Positions 27,986 through 36,823 of a stretch of DNA of 64,000 nt are shown in pieces. The stretch comes from CBDAPE01 sp965198325. Its GTDB lineage: Bacteria; Pseudomonadota; Alphaproteobacteria; UBA828; JAPUJA01. The stretch lies in assembly GCA_965198325.1 (NCBI GenBank), contig CBDAPE010000016.1, positions 310,001 through 374,000 of the forward strand, given 5' to 3'. Under the pieces are notes generated by a model. That model was not told where the DNA came from. It saw only the letters and a list, made by a program, of their open reading frames with translations, and did not search any database. Position 1 is the stretch's first letter. The number at the start of each line of letters is the position of its first letter. A program made the position numbers and the translations under genes.

Positions 27986-28798
27986 ATGGCTGAATACCCG
28001 TTCGACGGCGGCGTGCTCTATTACGAAGGGCAAGGAAAGGGCGAACCGATTCTCTTCATTCATGGCGTGACCATGAGTTCGCGCTTCTTTTCCCGCCAGA
28101 TCGAGTGGTTCGCGCGCCACGATTATCACGCCCTGGCCATCGACCTCCGGGCCCACGGGCGCTCAAGCAAGGTCATGCGCGGCCATACCATCCCGACCTA
28201 CGCGCAGGACATTCACCTCTTCATCGAGGACAAGGGGCTCGAAGACGTGACGCTCGCGGGCTGGTCCATGGGCGCCTTCGTGATGTGGGATTACCTGCGC
28301 CAGTTCGGCACCGAAAACATCAAGGCCTCGATCGTCATCGACGAGGCGGCGACCGACTACAAGTGGCCGGGTTACGATCACGGCTTCGCGGAATCGGTCG
28401 GCGATGTCGCGGGCTATGTCGACGCCATCCAGTCCGACTGGCACGGCTTCATTCGCGAGTTCTCGGTCTCCATGTTCAAGACCCACCCCTCCGAGGAAGA
28501 CGCCCGCTGGATGTTCGACGAGGTTTCCCGGGTGCCCCCGGTCATCGCCAGCACGATCCTGGTCGACGAGATCTTCCGGGATTACCGCGAGTTCCTCACC
28601 ACCCTCGATCTGCCCACGCTGATCTGCGGCGGCCGCGAGCCCTGCCTCGCGATCACCGTCGAGGCGCTCGAAGACGTGCACTCCCGCATCGCGGGCTCCG
28701 AGCTCGTCATCTTCGAGAACAGCGGCCACTGTCCGTTCCTCGAAGAGATCGACAAATTCAACAAGACGGTCGACGAATTCCTCAAGGGGCTTTCGTGA
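27986..28798 (+). CDS. Alpha/beta-fold hydrolase
   Basis: A 270-residue hydrolase with GGGGAGAGAG before its ATG. Oxyanion strand motif LFIHGVTMS (residues 24-31), nucleophile elbow GWSMG with Ser94, and His248 in NSGHCPF are clear. The catalytic acid position after strand 7 has Glu218 (CGGREPC) rather than the more usual Asp, or the acid may be elsewhere. The family includes esterases, C-C hydrolases and haloperoxidase-like enzymes; the substrate cannot be inferred. Its stop overlaps the GTG start of the acetyltransferase (GTGA), so the two are translationally coupled. Confidence 0.87.
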   Translation: MAEYPFDGGVLYYEGQGKGEPILFIHGVTMSSRFFSRQIEWFARHDYHALAIDLRAHGRSSKVMRGHTIPTYAQDIHLFIEDKGLEDVTLAGWSMGAFVMWDYLRQFGTENIKASIVIDEAATDYKWPGYDHGFAESVGDVAGYVDAIQSDWHGFIREFSVSMFKTHPSEEDARWMFDEVSRVPPVIASTILVDEIFRDYREFLTTLDLPTLICGGREPCLAITVEALEDVHSRIAGSELVIFENSGHCPFLEEIDKFNKTVDEFLKGLS

Positions 28799-29259
28799 CG
28801 GGAGTTGAAATCCGAGCGGCCACGGCGGCGGACAGCGACGCGGTCTGTCGGTTGGCCTTTTCGCTGTTCGAAGCGGTCGAGCCGGGCGAATATACCCTCG
28901 ACATGCTGCGCCCGGCGACCGAACAGGTGCTTCGGGATTCGGCCGATGTCTTTCCCTTTCTGGCACTCCGGGAAGGCCGCCCGGTTGGCCTGATCGTGCT
29001 CGGCCGGTGCACCGCGATCTTCGCGCTCGGCGATTTCGGCGAGATTACGGAACTCTACGTCGAACTCGCCCATCGCTCGGCGGGCGTCGGCGCGGCGCTG
29101 ATCGAAAAAGCCGTGGCGTTCGGTCAATCGAAGGGCTGGACCCTGATCGAAGTCAGCGCACCCGACGTTCCCAAGTGGCAGCGGACGGTGGAATTCTATC
29201 TGCGCAACGGCTTCAGGGAAAGCGGTCCCCGGCTCTGCCTCACGCTCTATGACCTCTGA
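28795..29259 (+). CDS. GNAT-family N-acetyltransferase
   Basis: A 154-residue protein beginning at the GTG that overlaps the hydrolase stop. Beta-strand ITELYVELAHRSAGVGAALI is the acetyl-CoA pyrophosphate-binding motif (R/Q-x-x-G-x-G/A), and the C-terminal strand FYLRNGFRES is typical of GNATs. It acetylates an amine or protein N-terminus; the acceptor is unknown. It is co-transcribed with the hydrolase and probably the MFS gene 20 bases downstream. Confidence 0.85.
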   Translation: MTGVEIRAATAADSDAVCRLAFSLFEAVEPGEYTLDMLRPATEQVLRDSADVFPFLALREGRPVGLIVLGRCTAIFALGDFGEITELYVELAHRSAGVGAALIEKAVAFGQSKGWTLIEVSAPDVPKWQRTVEFYLRNGFRESGPRLCLTLYDL

Positions 29260-29279
29260 GATCCGGCGAGGCCACGCAG

Positions 29280-30632
29280 ATGACCGAGCATAGAGCGGCT
29301 CCCGATGCAAACAGTGGCCACGGCGGCCTCGCCTCGCGGCTATACGGGCTCGCCACCGGCGACGAGGACGCCCGGCTCTGCCGCGACATCCCGGAATCCC
29401 AGTGCCGGGACCAGCCGCGCAATTTCATTTGCCATGTCGCGGCCTCGGGCCTGAGTAAGACCGGCGATGCGCTCGCCGACAGCAAAGTGGTGCTGCCCTG
29501 GGTGCTGGGCGCCCTCGGCGCGCCGGTGTTCCTGATCGGGCTGCTGGTGCCGATCCGCGAATCCCTCGCCCTGTTGCCGCAAATCCTGGTCGGCGGTGTC
29601 GTCCGCCGCTATCCCGTACGCAAGGGATTCTGGGCGGCGAGCAGCCTGGTTCAGGGTTTGTGCGTCATCCTCATGGCCGTGGTCGTGGCGCTGGGGCTGC
29701 ACGGCGCCGCCGCCGGCTGGGTGATCGTCGGTCTGCTGGTGGTCTTCTCCCTGGCGCGCGGCATCGCCTCCGTCGCCGGCAAGGACACGCTCGGCAAGAC
29801 GGTCTCCAAGGGTCACCGGGGGCGGGTCGGCGGCTATGCCGCCACGGGCTCCGGCGTCATCGCCGCCGCCATGGGCCTCTACCTCGTGGCGAGCCCCGAA
29901 AGCGCGCGCCCCGACTGGCTGCTCTACGCGATTCTCGCCGCCGCCGGGGTCTCCTGGTTTGTGGCCGCCGCGACGTTCTCCGCGATCGAGGAAACCCCGG
30001 GTGCGACCGGGGGCGCCCGGGGATTGCGCGATCTCGTCGGCGATCAGGTCCGGCTGTTGCTGAAGGACCCCGAATTGCAGAAGTTTCTGATCGCCCGGGC
30101 GCTGATGATTTCGACCGCGCTGGTCGGGCCCGTCTATGTCGGCCTCGCGCAAGCTGCGACCGGCCAGGCACTCGACGGGCTCGGCTGGCTAATTATCGCG
30201 ACCGGGCTCGCGGGCGCTCTCAGCTCATCGTTCTGGGGTATCTTTTCCGACAGATCCAGCCGCCTGACCATGGCTCTCGCCGCGGCCATGGCGGGAGGCT
30301 TGGGGCTCGCGGTTCTGGCCGCGCTCAGCCTGTTTCCCGGCGTGCGCGACGACATCGTCTTCTACGCCGCCGTCCTGTTCATCCTCGGCGTTGCCCATGC
30401 GGGCGTGCGGATCGGGCGCAAGACCCATGTGGTCGATCTCGCCGGCGGCGACCGCAAGTCCGTATATGTCGCGCTCAGCAACACCGTCATCGGCGTGCTC
30501 CTGCTTGCCATCGGCGCGCTCGGCAGCGTTCTTCTGGGCTTCGGGTTCGAGGTCGCCATCGCCGCGCTCTCCGCCATGGCGCTGCTCGGCGCCGTTATGG
30601 CCTTCGCCATGAAGCACGTGCAGGGGGATTGA
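29280..30632 (+). CDS. Major facilitator superfamily transporter
   Basis: A 450-residue membrane protein with about 12 hydrophobic segments, a ~55-residue hydrophilic N-terminus, and MFS-like loops (VVRRYPVRKGFW between helices 2 and 3; a central cytoplasmic loop near residues 235-260). It starts 20 bases after the acetyltransferase stop, apparently the third gene of a hydrolase-GNAT-MFS operon. An export or uptake role for the compound handled by those enzymes is plausible but unproven. No substrate signature is visible. Confidence 0.83.
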   Translation: MTEHRAAPDANSGHGGLASRLYGLATGDEDARLCRDIPESQCRDQPRNFICHVAASGLSKTGDALADSKVVLPWVLGALGAPVFLIGLLVPIRESLALLPQILVGGVVRRYPVRKGFWAASSLVQGLCVILMAVVVALGLHGAAAGWVIVGLLVVFSLARGIASVAGKDTLGKTVSKGHRGRVGGYAATGSGVIAAAMGLYLVASPESARPDWLLYAILAAAGVSWFVAAATFSAIEETPGATGGARGLRDLVGDQVRLLLKDPELQKFLIARALMISTALVGPVYVGLAQAATGQALDGLGWLIIATGLAGALSSSFWGIFSDRSSRLTMALAAAMAGGLGLAVLAALSLFPGVRDDIVFYAAVLFILGVAHAGVRIGRKTHVVDLAGGDRKSVYVALSNTVIGVLLLAIGALGSVLLGFGFEVAIAALSAMALLGAVMAFAMKHVQGD

Positions 30633-30709
30633 CGCGCCCGCCCGCGCAGCCGTGGACCGTCAGCCACTGGCGTGAGCGACTAAAAAGGCGAGGCCCCGCG
30701 CGCGAGCCC

Positions 30710-31615
30710 TCAACCCGCCGGGGCCCGGGCGGCATAACGCCGCCCCAAGGCCCCCATCGCCAGCAGCACCCCTACGGTCACGACGGCGATGCCGATCCAG
30801 GCGACGAGGCTCGGCATCTCGCCCAGCGCCGGGATCGCGATCAACGCTGCCAGCGCCGGCACCGCCGAGGTGAACACCGCCGCCCGGTTAGGGCCCAGAG
30901 TGCGGATCGTGACATAGACCAGGGAGGTGCCCATCAGGTTGGGGATCAGCCCCTGAAAGCCCGCCTGCAGGAGAATCTCGTCCCACGGGGCCGCCGCCAG
31001 GTTGCTCGGCAGGACCGCGAACCAGACCGGCACGTAGAGAATGCCGCTCACCAGGCAGACCGAGAACAGGACCTGGCCCAAAGTCAGGTTCCAGACCTTG
31101 ACGGTCACCAGGTGAAGCGCGAAGAGCACGGCACTGCCAAGCAACAGCAGATCGCCCACCCAGACGAGGCCCTCGCCCGCGCTCATGAGCGCGTCGAGCC
31201 CGGTGAGTACACACCCGGCTAACAGCAGAACGACGCCGGCGCTGCGCGAAATCCCGATCCGCTCGCGCACCCAGAGCCAGGCGACGAAGACGGTGAAGAC
31301 GGGCGTCAGGCCGTTCATGAAGACGCCGAAATGCGCAGCAGGCGCGAAGACCAGCCCCGTATAGCCGAGCAAGGCATAGGGCGCGCCGGTGGAAAGCGTC
31401 ACGACTGCGACGCGAAACGGCGTCAGGCCCCGCCACAGCCGGGAGCGGATCGCCCAGGGCAGGATAATCGCTCCTGCGATGCCGTAGCGGAACGCCGCGA
31501 CGTCGTAAATCGTGAGCGTATGCTGAACCCCGTGGCGGGTGACCACGATCCAGCCCGCCCACAGCAGGACCACGCCCGTGCCGGCGAGTACCCCGAAGAT
31601 CAATGCACGATTCAT
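30710..31615 (-). CDS. EamA/DMT-superfamily transporter
   Basis: A 301-residue protein with ten hydrophobic segments in two homologous halves, the EamA (RhaT/RarD-like) arrangement. GAPYALLGYTGLVFAPAAHFGV is the usual end-of-first-half stretch. It is convergent with the MFS gene, with 77 bases between stops. Members export or import metabolites such as amino acids; the substrate is not readable. The ATG at 31615 is used; no strong ribosome site precedes it. Confidence 0.83.
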   Translation of the reverse strand: MNRALIFGVLAGTGVVLLWAGWIVVTRHGVQHTLTIYDVAAFRYGIAGAIILPWAIRSRLWRGLTPFRVAVVTLSTGAPYALLGYTGLVFAPAAHFGVFMNGLTPVFTVFVAWLWVRERIGISRSAGVVLLLAGCVLTGLDALMSAGEGLVWVGDLLLLGSAVLFALHLVTVKVWNLTLGQVLFSVCLVSGILYVPVWFAVLPSNLAAAPWDEILLQAGFQGLIPNLMGTSLVYVTIRTLGPNRAAVFTSAVPALAALIAIPALGEMPSLVAWIGIAVVTVGVLLAMGALGRRYAARAPAG

Positions 31616-31704
31616 GGTGTGAGGAATAACGCCTTTTTAGCTCGCGGTCTCTCACGCATGTGCGGTGAGGCGTGGGCAACTTGTTGTTATAGGACGTGCG
31701 TAAT

Positions 31705-31793
31705 CTCATCCTTCAACAAGCTCAGGATGAAGCCAACAAACCTCTAAACCCTCACCCTGAGCCTGTCGAAGGGTGAGCCTGTCGAAGGGTGAG
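31705..31793. repeat. Dispersed CTTCGACAGGCTCAGG-type intergenic repeat
   Basis: Two adjacent units of GAGCCTGTCGAAGGGT (31759-31790) follow an imperfect copy with CCTTCAACAAGCTCAGGATG (31709-31728), in opposite orientation. This REP-like sequence type is common between genes in many proteobacteria. It separates the DMT and M24 genes. Confidence 0.7.
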
Positions 31794-31805
31794 CCCGCAT
31801 CCCCG

Positions 31806-33050
31806 CTACTCGATGACCGCCAGGCCGTTTGGAAAATCGCACAGAAAATCGACCGAGGCCTCCGAAAACTCCATGGTGTTGATCATCAGCGAGGCGCCGG
31901 CCCCCTCGGGCAGGTAGATGTCGCTCTCCAGGTTGATCACCATGCCTGCATCGAGCGTGTCGTCCCCCGGGTCGATTTCCGCGTCGTAGGTAAACGGCCC
32001 GTCCCAGTCGGGCGGGATCGCGATACCCAGCTCATAGCCACCGACCCACCAGCGGTCCTCCCACAGCCCGTGCTCGTCGTAATAATCCCGGGCATAGCCG
32101 GTCAGCTCGGCGACCCGCATGCCCGGTTTGAGGATTTCGGGCAGGCCCGTGAACAGACCTGAGCTTTTCTCCAGCCGTTCGGCGACCGCCGGATGGGGCT
32201 CGCCCATGGAGAAGGTGCGCGCAACGTTCGTGTGATAGCGCCGGCAGACGCCGCAGATGTCGATCGTCACGATCTCCCCCGCCTCGATCTTCTTGGACGA
32301 GGCCAGCGCGTGGGGCGCGGCGGACCTCCGGCCCGAGGCCACCGGCAGGAATATCGCCGCCGGCTCGCCGCCCGCCTTCATCATGGCGTAGGTCATCTCC
32401 GCGTGGACGTCGAGCTCGCTCGCCCCCACGGTGAGCGCATCCCGGGCCGCCGTCATGCCGATGTCGGCGAACCGCCCGGCCTCGCGCATGTAGGCCCGCT
32501 CCTGGGGCGATTTGATCCGGCGCACCTCGCGCAATATGTCGGTCGCGTCCTCGACGGTGGCGCCTTCGGCTTCGAGCGCCGCCTGGAAGCGCTCCGAATG
32601 GCCCCGGTTCGGCCGGTAGCTGAACATCTCCAGCCCGACCGTGCCCGAAAGCCAGCCCGCTGCGCTTAGCTCCGCGGCGATGAACTCGATCATGCTCCGC
32701 CCGTCGTCCCGGTAGATCCGGATGTCCGGCGAGACGGTGGTGAACTGGACCAGAACCTCCTCCATCTCGGTCTCGAAATGGATCGTCTGTCCGCTCTCCC
32801 GGTGGATCGCGATGCCGCTGGCCGGCGGCCAGATCACCGGGCTCTGGGCCTGGTACCATTCGCACAGGAAGCCGCTGACGTAATAGAGCCCCTCGGGCGC
32901 GGAGACAAAGAGCAGGTCGATGCCCCGCGCCTCCATCGCGCCCCGGATGCGCTCCATTCGCTCGGCGAACTCCGCCTCGCCGAACGGCACGTCCCGCTCG
33001 GGGATGCAGTGCCTGGTGATGTGTTCCCGGTTGCTCATGCGCTCGGTCAT
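31806..33050 (-). CDS. M24-family creatinase/Xaa-Pro peptidase-like protein 2, strongly altered metal site
   Basis: A 414-residue protein, same length and architecture as the product of 25981-27225. ATG 33050 is chosen because GGGAGG lies just upstream. Metal-site positions read Asp264 (TIDIC), Asn275 (YHTNVART), Tyr339 in the glycine turn (GGYELGIA), Glu375 (INLESD) and Asn391 where the last Glu is expected (MINTM). Thus at most two canonical ligands remain, fewer than in its paralogue. It is unlikely to be a metallopeptidase; a creatinase-like metal-independent hydrolase or a non-enzymatic role are options. It stands alone, with the DMT gene downstream on the same strand after a repeat. Confidence 0.82.
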   Translation of the reverse strand: MTERMSNREHITRHCIPERDVPFGEAEFAERMERIRGAMEARGIDLLFVSAPEGLYYVSGFLCEWYQAQSPVIWPPASGIAIHRESGQTIHFETEMEEVLVQFTTVSPDIRIYRDDGRSMIEFIAAELSAAGWLSGTVGLEMFSYRPNRGHSERFQAALEAEGATVEDATDILREVRRIKSPQERAYMREAGRFADIGMTAARDALTVGASELDVHAEMTYAMMKAGGEPAAIFLPVASGRRSAAPHALASSKKIEAGEIVTIDICGVCRRYHTNVARTFSMGEPHPAVAERLEKSSGLFTGLPEILKPGMRVAELTGYARDYYDEHGLWEDRWWVGGYELGIAIPPDWDGPFTYDAEIDPGDDTLDAGMVINLESDIYLPEGAGASLMINTMEFSEASVDFLCDFPNGLAVIE

Positions 33051-33335
33051 CGGAGCCTCCCGTTGCCGCTCTCGTGGGCCTTGAACGGGCCTTCCCGCCT
33101 ATCTTAAACCCATTGCGCGGCGAGGGCGCGGTCGCTTCTGCGCAGTGCCCGAACCGGGTTGGGCCGGATTTCGCTTGCGGCCGAGAAACCGTGTTAACCT
33201 TCCCGTTATCCGGGTGGCGTCGAAGATACTTGAGTAAGAAGCCGCGCGGGAACCAACCCGCCCATGCCGTGACAAGGCGGGACATACCCGCGATGCCGAC
33301 GCCTCCCGCAAACCATAGAAATGGGGGAGGTCGCA

Positions 33336-33831
33336 ATGGCAAAAAAGGCAGGATACGACAAGAGAACCGAAGAGGCCCTGGCCGCGTTCCGCAAGCATCG
33401 GGAGCTCGAAGACGCGCTCAGGCGCGAGATTGCCGCTTACAGGGACAAGCTCTCTCAGGCGCTTGCCAAGGGCGACGAAAAAGCGCTCCAAAAGATTCTG
33501 GAGAATAAGAAGCTGCGGAAAGTCCTCGCCCGTCAACGGGCGCCCGTGCCGCCGTCGGTGTCTTTCTTCCCCCTCGTGCCGCCTTTTCCGCCTCCTGACC
33601 CGATTCCGCGGCAGGACCCCGACGATTGCCGGCACAAGTTCGATATCGAGGAGATCTACCGCAGGCGCGAGCTTCAGTCGTTTGATTTCGTCTGCAATTT
33701 TAAGGAGACACTGACCATCGAGGACGCCGACTATTTCGAGGACCCGCCGCAAGGATCCGCCTCGGCCAGGCCTCTGGGTGGCAAGTCGCTCGACGAATCG
33801 GCACTGTCCACTACGAGTGAGGATCAAGGGT
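33336..33831 (+). pseudogene. Hypothetical protein gene, 5' segment, interrupted by an insertion sequence
   Basis: ATG 33336 follows GGGGGAGG. The first ~165 residues show a charged coiled-coil-like helix (residues 5-70), a Pro/Phe-rich stretch (PVPPSVSFFPLVPPFPPPDP) and an acidic region. The frame runs into the insertion element at 33832. Removing the element plus one 8-bp target copy joins EDQG to FANISVSVIT in the same frame at 36583. I do not recognise the family. The product is disrupted. Confidence 0.7.
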
Positions 33832-34378
33832 GGCTGTGTCTCGAAAGTGGTGGAAATTGGTTTTGGCGCCTCTCCGAGCGGGTTGAGTTTTGCGGCGGTC
33901 AGGCTGCGCGGTCAAGGGTTTCGTCGGCGATTAGCTGATCGAGGGTTTCCCATCCATCGACTTTGCGCATCTGGATTTGGCCGGAAGCGAGGAGCGCCCA
34001 GAGGAGCATCGGCACTGTTTCGGGACACGGCAGCACGGTCTGTGTTTTGATCCGGCGCTTGAACTCCTCGTTGAGACGCTCAATGGCGTTGGTCGTTCGG
34101 GCTGATTTCCATTGGCTCTTGGACAGGCGCGTGAAGGTAAAGAGCTTGTCGCCCGCTTCCGCGAGGCTGTCCGCGGCGGCCCTGCATTTCAGCCGCCACT
34201 TGCGGACAAGCGCCTTGCGGCGGGTTTCCACCTCGGAGGCAGTGTCGGCATAGATCATATCGCGGTAATCTTCGCTCAGCTCGTCATGCATGTGTTTGGG
34301 AGCATGACCCAGAAGGTTGCGGTGCTTGTGCACGGTGCAGCGTTGAACGGGAAGGTCATCGCCCCAAAGCGCCGACAG

Positions 34379-35718
34379 GAGAGTGTCAGATATCTTGTGT
34401 AAATGAGTGCCGTGGGTCCAATATTTAGTATGGGAGGACCTACGATGAGGACTATCAGACCTGAACTTCTGGACGAACTTCTGGCCGATTACGAGAAGCC
34501 GGATGACCTGCTGGGCGAAGACGGGCTGTTCAAGCAGCTCAAGGCGGTGCTCTTGGAGCGGGCGCTTGACGCCGAGCTGAGCGATCACCTGGGCTACGAG
34601 AAGGGTGACCCGGCCGGTCGCGGCACGGGTAACAGCCGCAACGGCTACTCGGACAAGACGGTGCTGAGCGAGGATGGCGAGATCGATATCGCCGTGCCGC
34701 GCGACCGCACCGGCACGTTCGACCCGCTGATCGTGCCCAAGGGCGAACGCCGTCTCGAGGGCTTCGACGATCGCATCGTGTCGCTGTATGCCCGCGGCAT
34801 GACGGTGCGCGAGATACGTGGCCATCTGCAGGAGCTTTACGGGGTCGCGGTTTCGCCGGACCTGATCAGCCGGGTCACCGACGCGGTACTCGAGGAGGTC
34901 CGCGAATGGCAGAACCGACCGCTCGATGCGGTCTATCCGGTGGTGTTCTTTGACGCGCTGCGGGTCAAGATCCGCGACGAAGGCCTGGTGCGCAACAAAG
35001 CAGTCTACGTTGCACTGGCCCTCACCGCTGAAGGCGAGAAGGAGGTTCTCGGGCTGTGGATCGAGCAGACCGAAGGCGCCAAGTTCTGGCTCAAGGTGAT
35101 GAACGACCTCAAGACCCGCGGCGTCGCTGACATCCTGATCGCCGTGGTCGACGGCCTCAAGGGCTTCCCCGAGGCGATAACAACGGTGTTCCCCGAGACC
35201 ACGGTGCAGACCTGCATCGTGCATCTGATCCGCAGTTCGCTGGCGTTCGTGTCGTGGAAGGACCGAAAGAGGATCATGCCCGATATCAAGGCGATCTACC
35301 GCGCCGAAACCGCCGAGACCGCGGCGGCCAAGCTCGACGAGTTCGAGGCCAAATGGGGCGAGCGCTATCCGGCGATCGCGCCCAGCTGGCGCCGCGCCTG
35401 GGAGCAGGTGGTGCCGATGTTCGCGTTCCCGCCGGCGATCCGCAAGATGATCTACACCACCAACGCGCTGGAGAGCCTGCACCGATCTTTGCGCAAGATC
35501 ATCAAGACACGCGGTAGCTTCCCCAACGACGAGGCGGCGGTCAAGCTGTTGTTCCTGGCGATCCGCAATGCCGGTGTCGGCTGGAAACGGCCTATTGAAT
35601 GGACCGCCGCAATGGGGCAGTTTGCGATCCTGTTCGAGGATCGCTTTCCGGCCTCAGCGCGCTGAGGCCGGAAACAATGTCGCCCACGGCGTCACTTACA
35701 CAGACAATCGGACACACC
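34379..35718 (+). mobile_element. IS256-family insertion sequence (IS-B) nested in IS-A
   Basis: A 1,340-bp element with imperfect terminal repeats (about 17 of 24 matching; GAGAGTGTCAGAT and its right-end counterpart). It is flanked by the 9-bp duplication CGCCGACAG (34370-34378 and 35719-35727). It carries one intact transposase and is the younger of the two insertions. Confidence 0.92.
34445..35665 (+). CDS. IS256-family (mutator-type) transposase of IS-B
   Basis: A 406-residue transposase that appears intact. The DDE triad regions are VVFFDALRVKI, VVDGLKGFPEA and YTTNALESLHRSL, with the zinc-like C-x2-H segment TCIVHLI typical of mutator transposases. ATG 34445 has GGGAGGACC upstream; an earlier in-frame ATG at 34403 lies too near the left end. 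It catalyses copy-and-paste movement of IS-B and perhaps of related copies in trans, though IS-A is only distantly similar. Confidence 0.93.
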   Translation: MRTIRPELLDELLADYEKPDDLLGEDGLFKQLKAVLLERALDAELSDHLGYEKGDPAGRGTGNSRNGYSDKTVLSEDGEIDIAVPRDRTGTFDPLIVPKGERRLEGFDDRIVSLYARGMTVREIRGHLQELYGVAVSPDLISRVTDAVLEEVREWQNRPLDAVYPVVFFDALRVKIRDEGLVRNKAVYVALALTAEGEKEVLGLWIEQTEGAKFWLKVMNDLKTRGVADILIAVVDGLKGFPEAITTVFPETTVQTCIVHLIRSSLAFVSWKDRKRIMPDIKAIYRAETAETAAAKLDEFEAKWGERYPAIAPSWRRAWEQVVPMFAFPPAIRKMIYTTNALESLHRSLRKIIKTRGSFPNDEAAVKLLFLAIRNAGVGWKRPIEWTAAMGQFAILFEDRFPASAR

Positions 35719-36574
35719 CGCCGACAGAGCCGCCTCCAGCCCCGGCGCGCCATCGACGATGACAAACCCGGGCCGTTTCAGTCCACGCGCATCAAGGTCG
35801 TCGAGGAACTGGCGCCACGCCGCCTGGCTTTCTCCGCCCATATTCCCGATCGAAAGCAAGACCTTCTGGCCATCCTGGCGCACCCCTATAGCCGCGAGAA
35901 CCGAGATGTTGGTGGCCTTGCGGTCCAGTCGGGTCTTGATCACAGTGCCGTCAAGGATCAGCCGAACAATATCCTCATCCGCGAGGCCACGGCTGCACCA
36001 GGCGTCCCAATCGACCTTCACCTTGCGCCACGCCCGGCTCACAACGTCCTTGCTCACAGAACCCCGGAAGAGCCCGAACAGCGCGCGTTTCACCCGCCGC
36101 GTGTTGGTTCCGGACAGATACACCGAAGCGATCAGCGCCTCGGCCTTTCTGGTCAGCCGCTGGTAGCGCGGCAGCGCCCGCGAACGCCATTCCGACGCCC
36201 GACCGTCTTCCTCAACGATCCGCGCACGCGGCACGCTCACCCTCTCGGTCCCGAATGTCCCCGTCAGTTGCCGCTTCCGGTGCCCGTTCCGATACCCTTG
36301 CCGAAGCGCGTCCTCTCGACCGTATCGGCAGCGCCCGAGAAACTGCGCAAGTTCCTCCTCAAAAACGGCCTCGATCGTGGATCTGATGTTCTCCCGCAGC
36401 CGGTCCTCGATCGGATCATAGCCGGCGTCATTGGCCAGTAGCGAAAGCACGGAAGTCTCGGTAGTGTTCTTCATGGCGTGATCTCCTTGGCGGTGCTAGC
36501 CGCCGGTTGGGTGGTTGTCTTGTCACCCGGAGATTACGCCACCCTCAAATTTCCACCACTTTCGAGACACAGCC

Positions 36575-36823
36575 TCAAGGGTTTGCGAATATCTCTGTAT
36601 CGGTAATTACTGCCGGTTTCATTTCTCAGTTCGATGTTGCAACGGACACGCAGACCACGGTTCACGTCATTTCGGCTCTCAACTCTTCGATCGACATGAT
36701 CCAGTTGTTCACAGGTTTTGCAGGTGGAGCGGAAGGCTACGCCGAGGTCAAAATTGAACATCGACTCTCGGTACGGGCGCAGGGGCAGACGTCTGAACCG
36801 GGATTCCCCATATGGAACCCTCC
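36575..36823 (+). pseudogene. Hypothetical protein gene, middle segment
   Basis: This continues the frame of 33336-33831 after excision of IS-A (net 2,751 bases, divisible by three). It reads FANISVSVITAGFISQFDV and further beta-strand-rich sequence with FTGFAGGAEGYAEVKIEH, then meets the IS1380-family element. No family recognised. Confidence 0.6.

Larger units (their letters stand above)
33899..36474 (-). pseudogene. IS256-family transposase of IS-A, disrupted
   Basis: The N-terminal 250 residues (36474 down to ~35728) and the C-terminal 160 (~34378 down to 33899) join in frame when 1,349 bases (IS-B plus one 9-bp target copy) are removed, giving a 408-residue mutator-type transposase. DDE residues lie in LILDGTVIK, IVDGAPGL and, after the gap, RTTNAIERLNEEF. 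As it stands the protein is cut in two and the element cannot move by itself. Confidence 0.92.
33832..36574 (-). mobile_element. IS256-family insertion sequence (IS-A), itself split by IS-B
   Basis: Terminal inverted repeats are identical over about 27 bases (33832-33858 and 36548-36574), starting GGCTGTGTCTCGAAAGTGG. An 8-bp target duplication TCAAGGGT flanks it (33824-33831 and 36575-36582). Without the inner element it is 1,394 bp, normal for the family. It interrupts the hypothetical gene starting at 33336. Confidence 0.93.
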
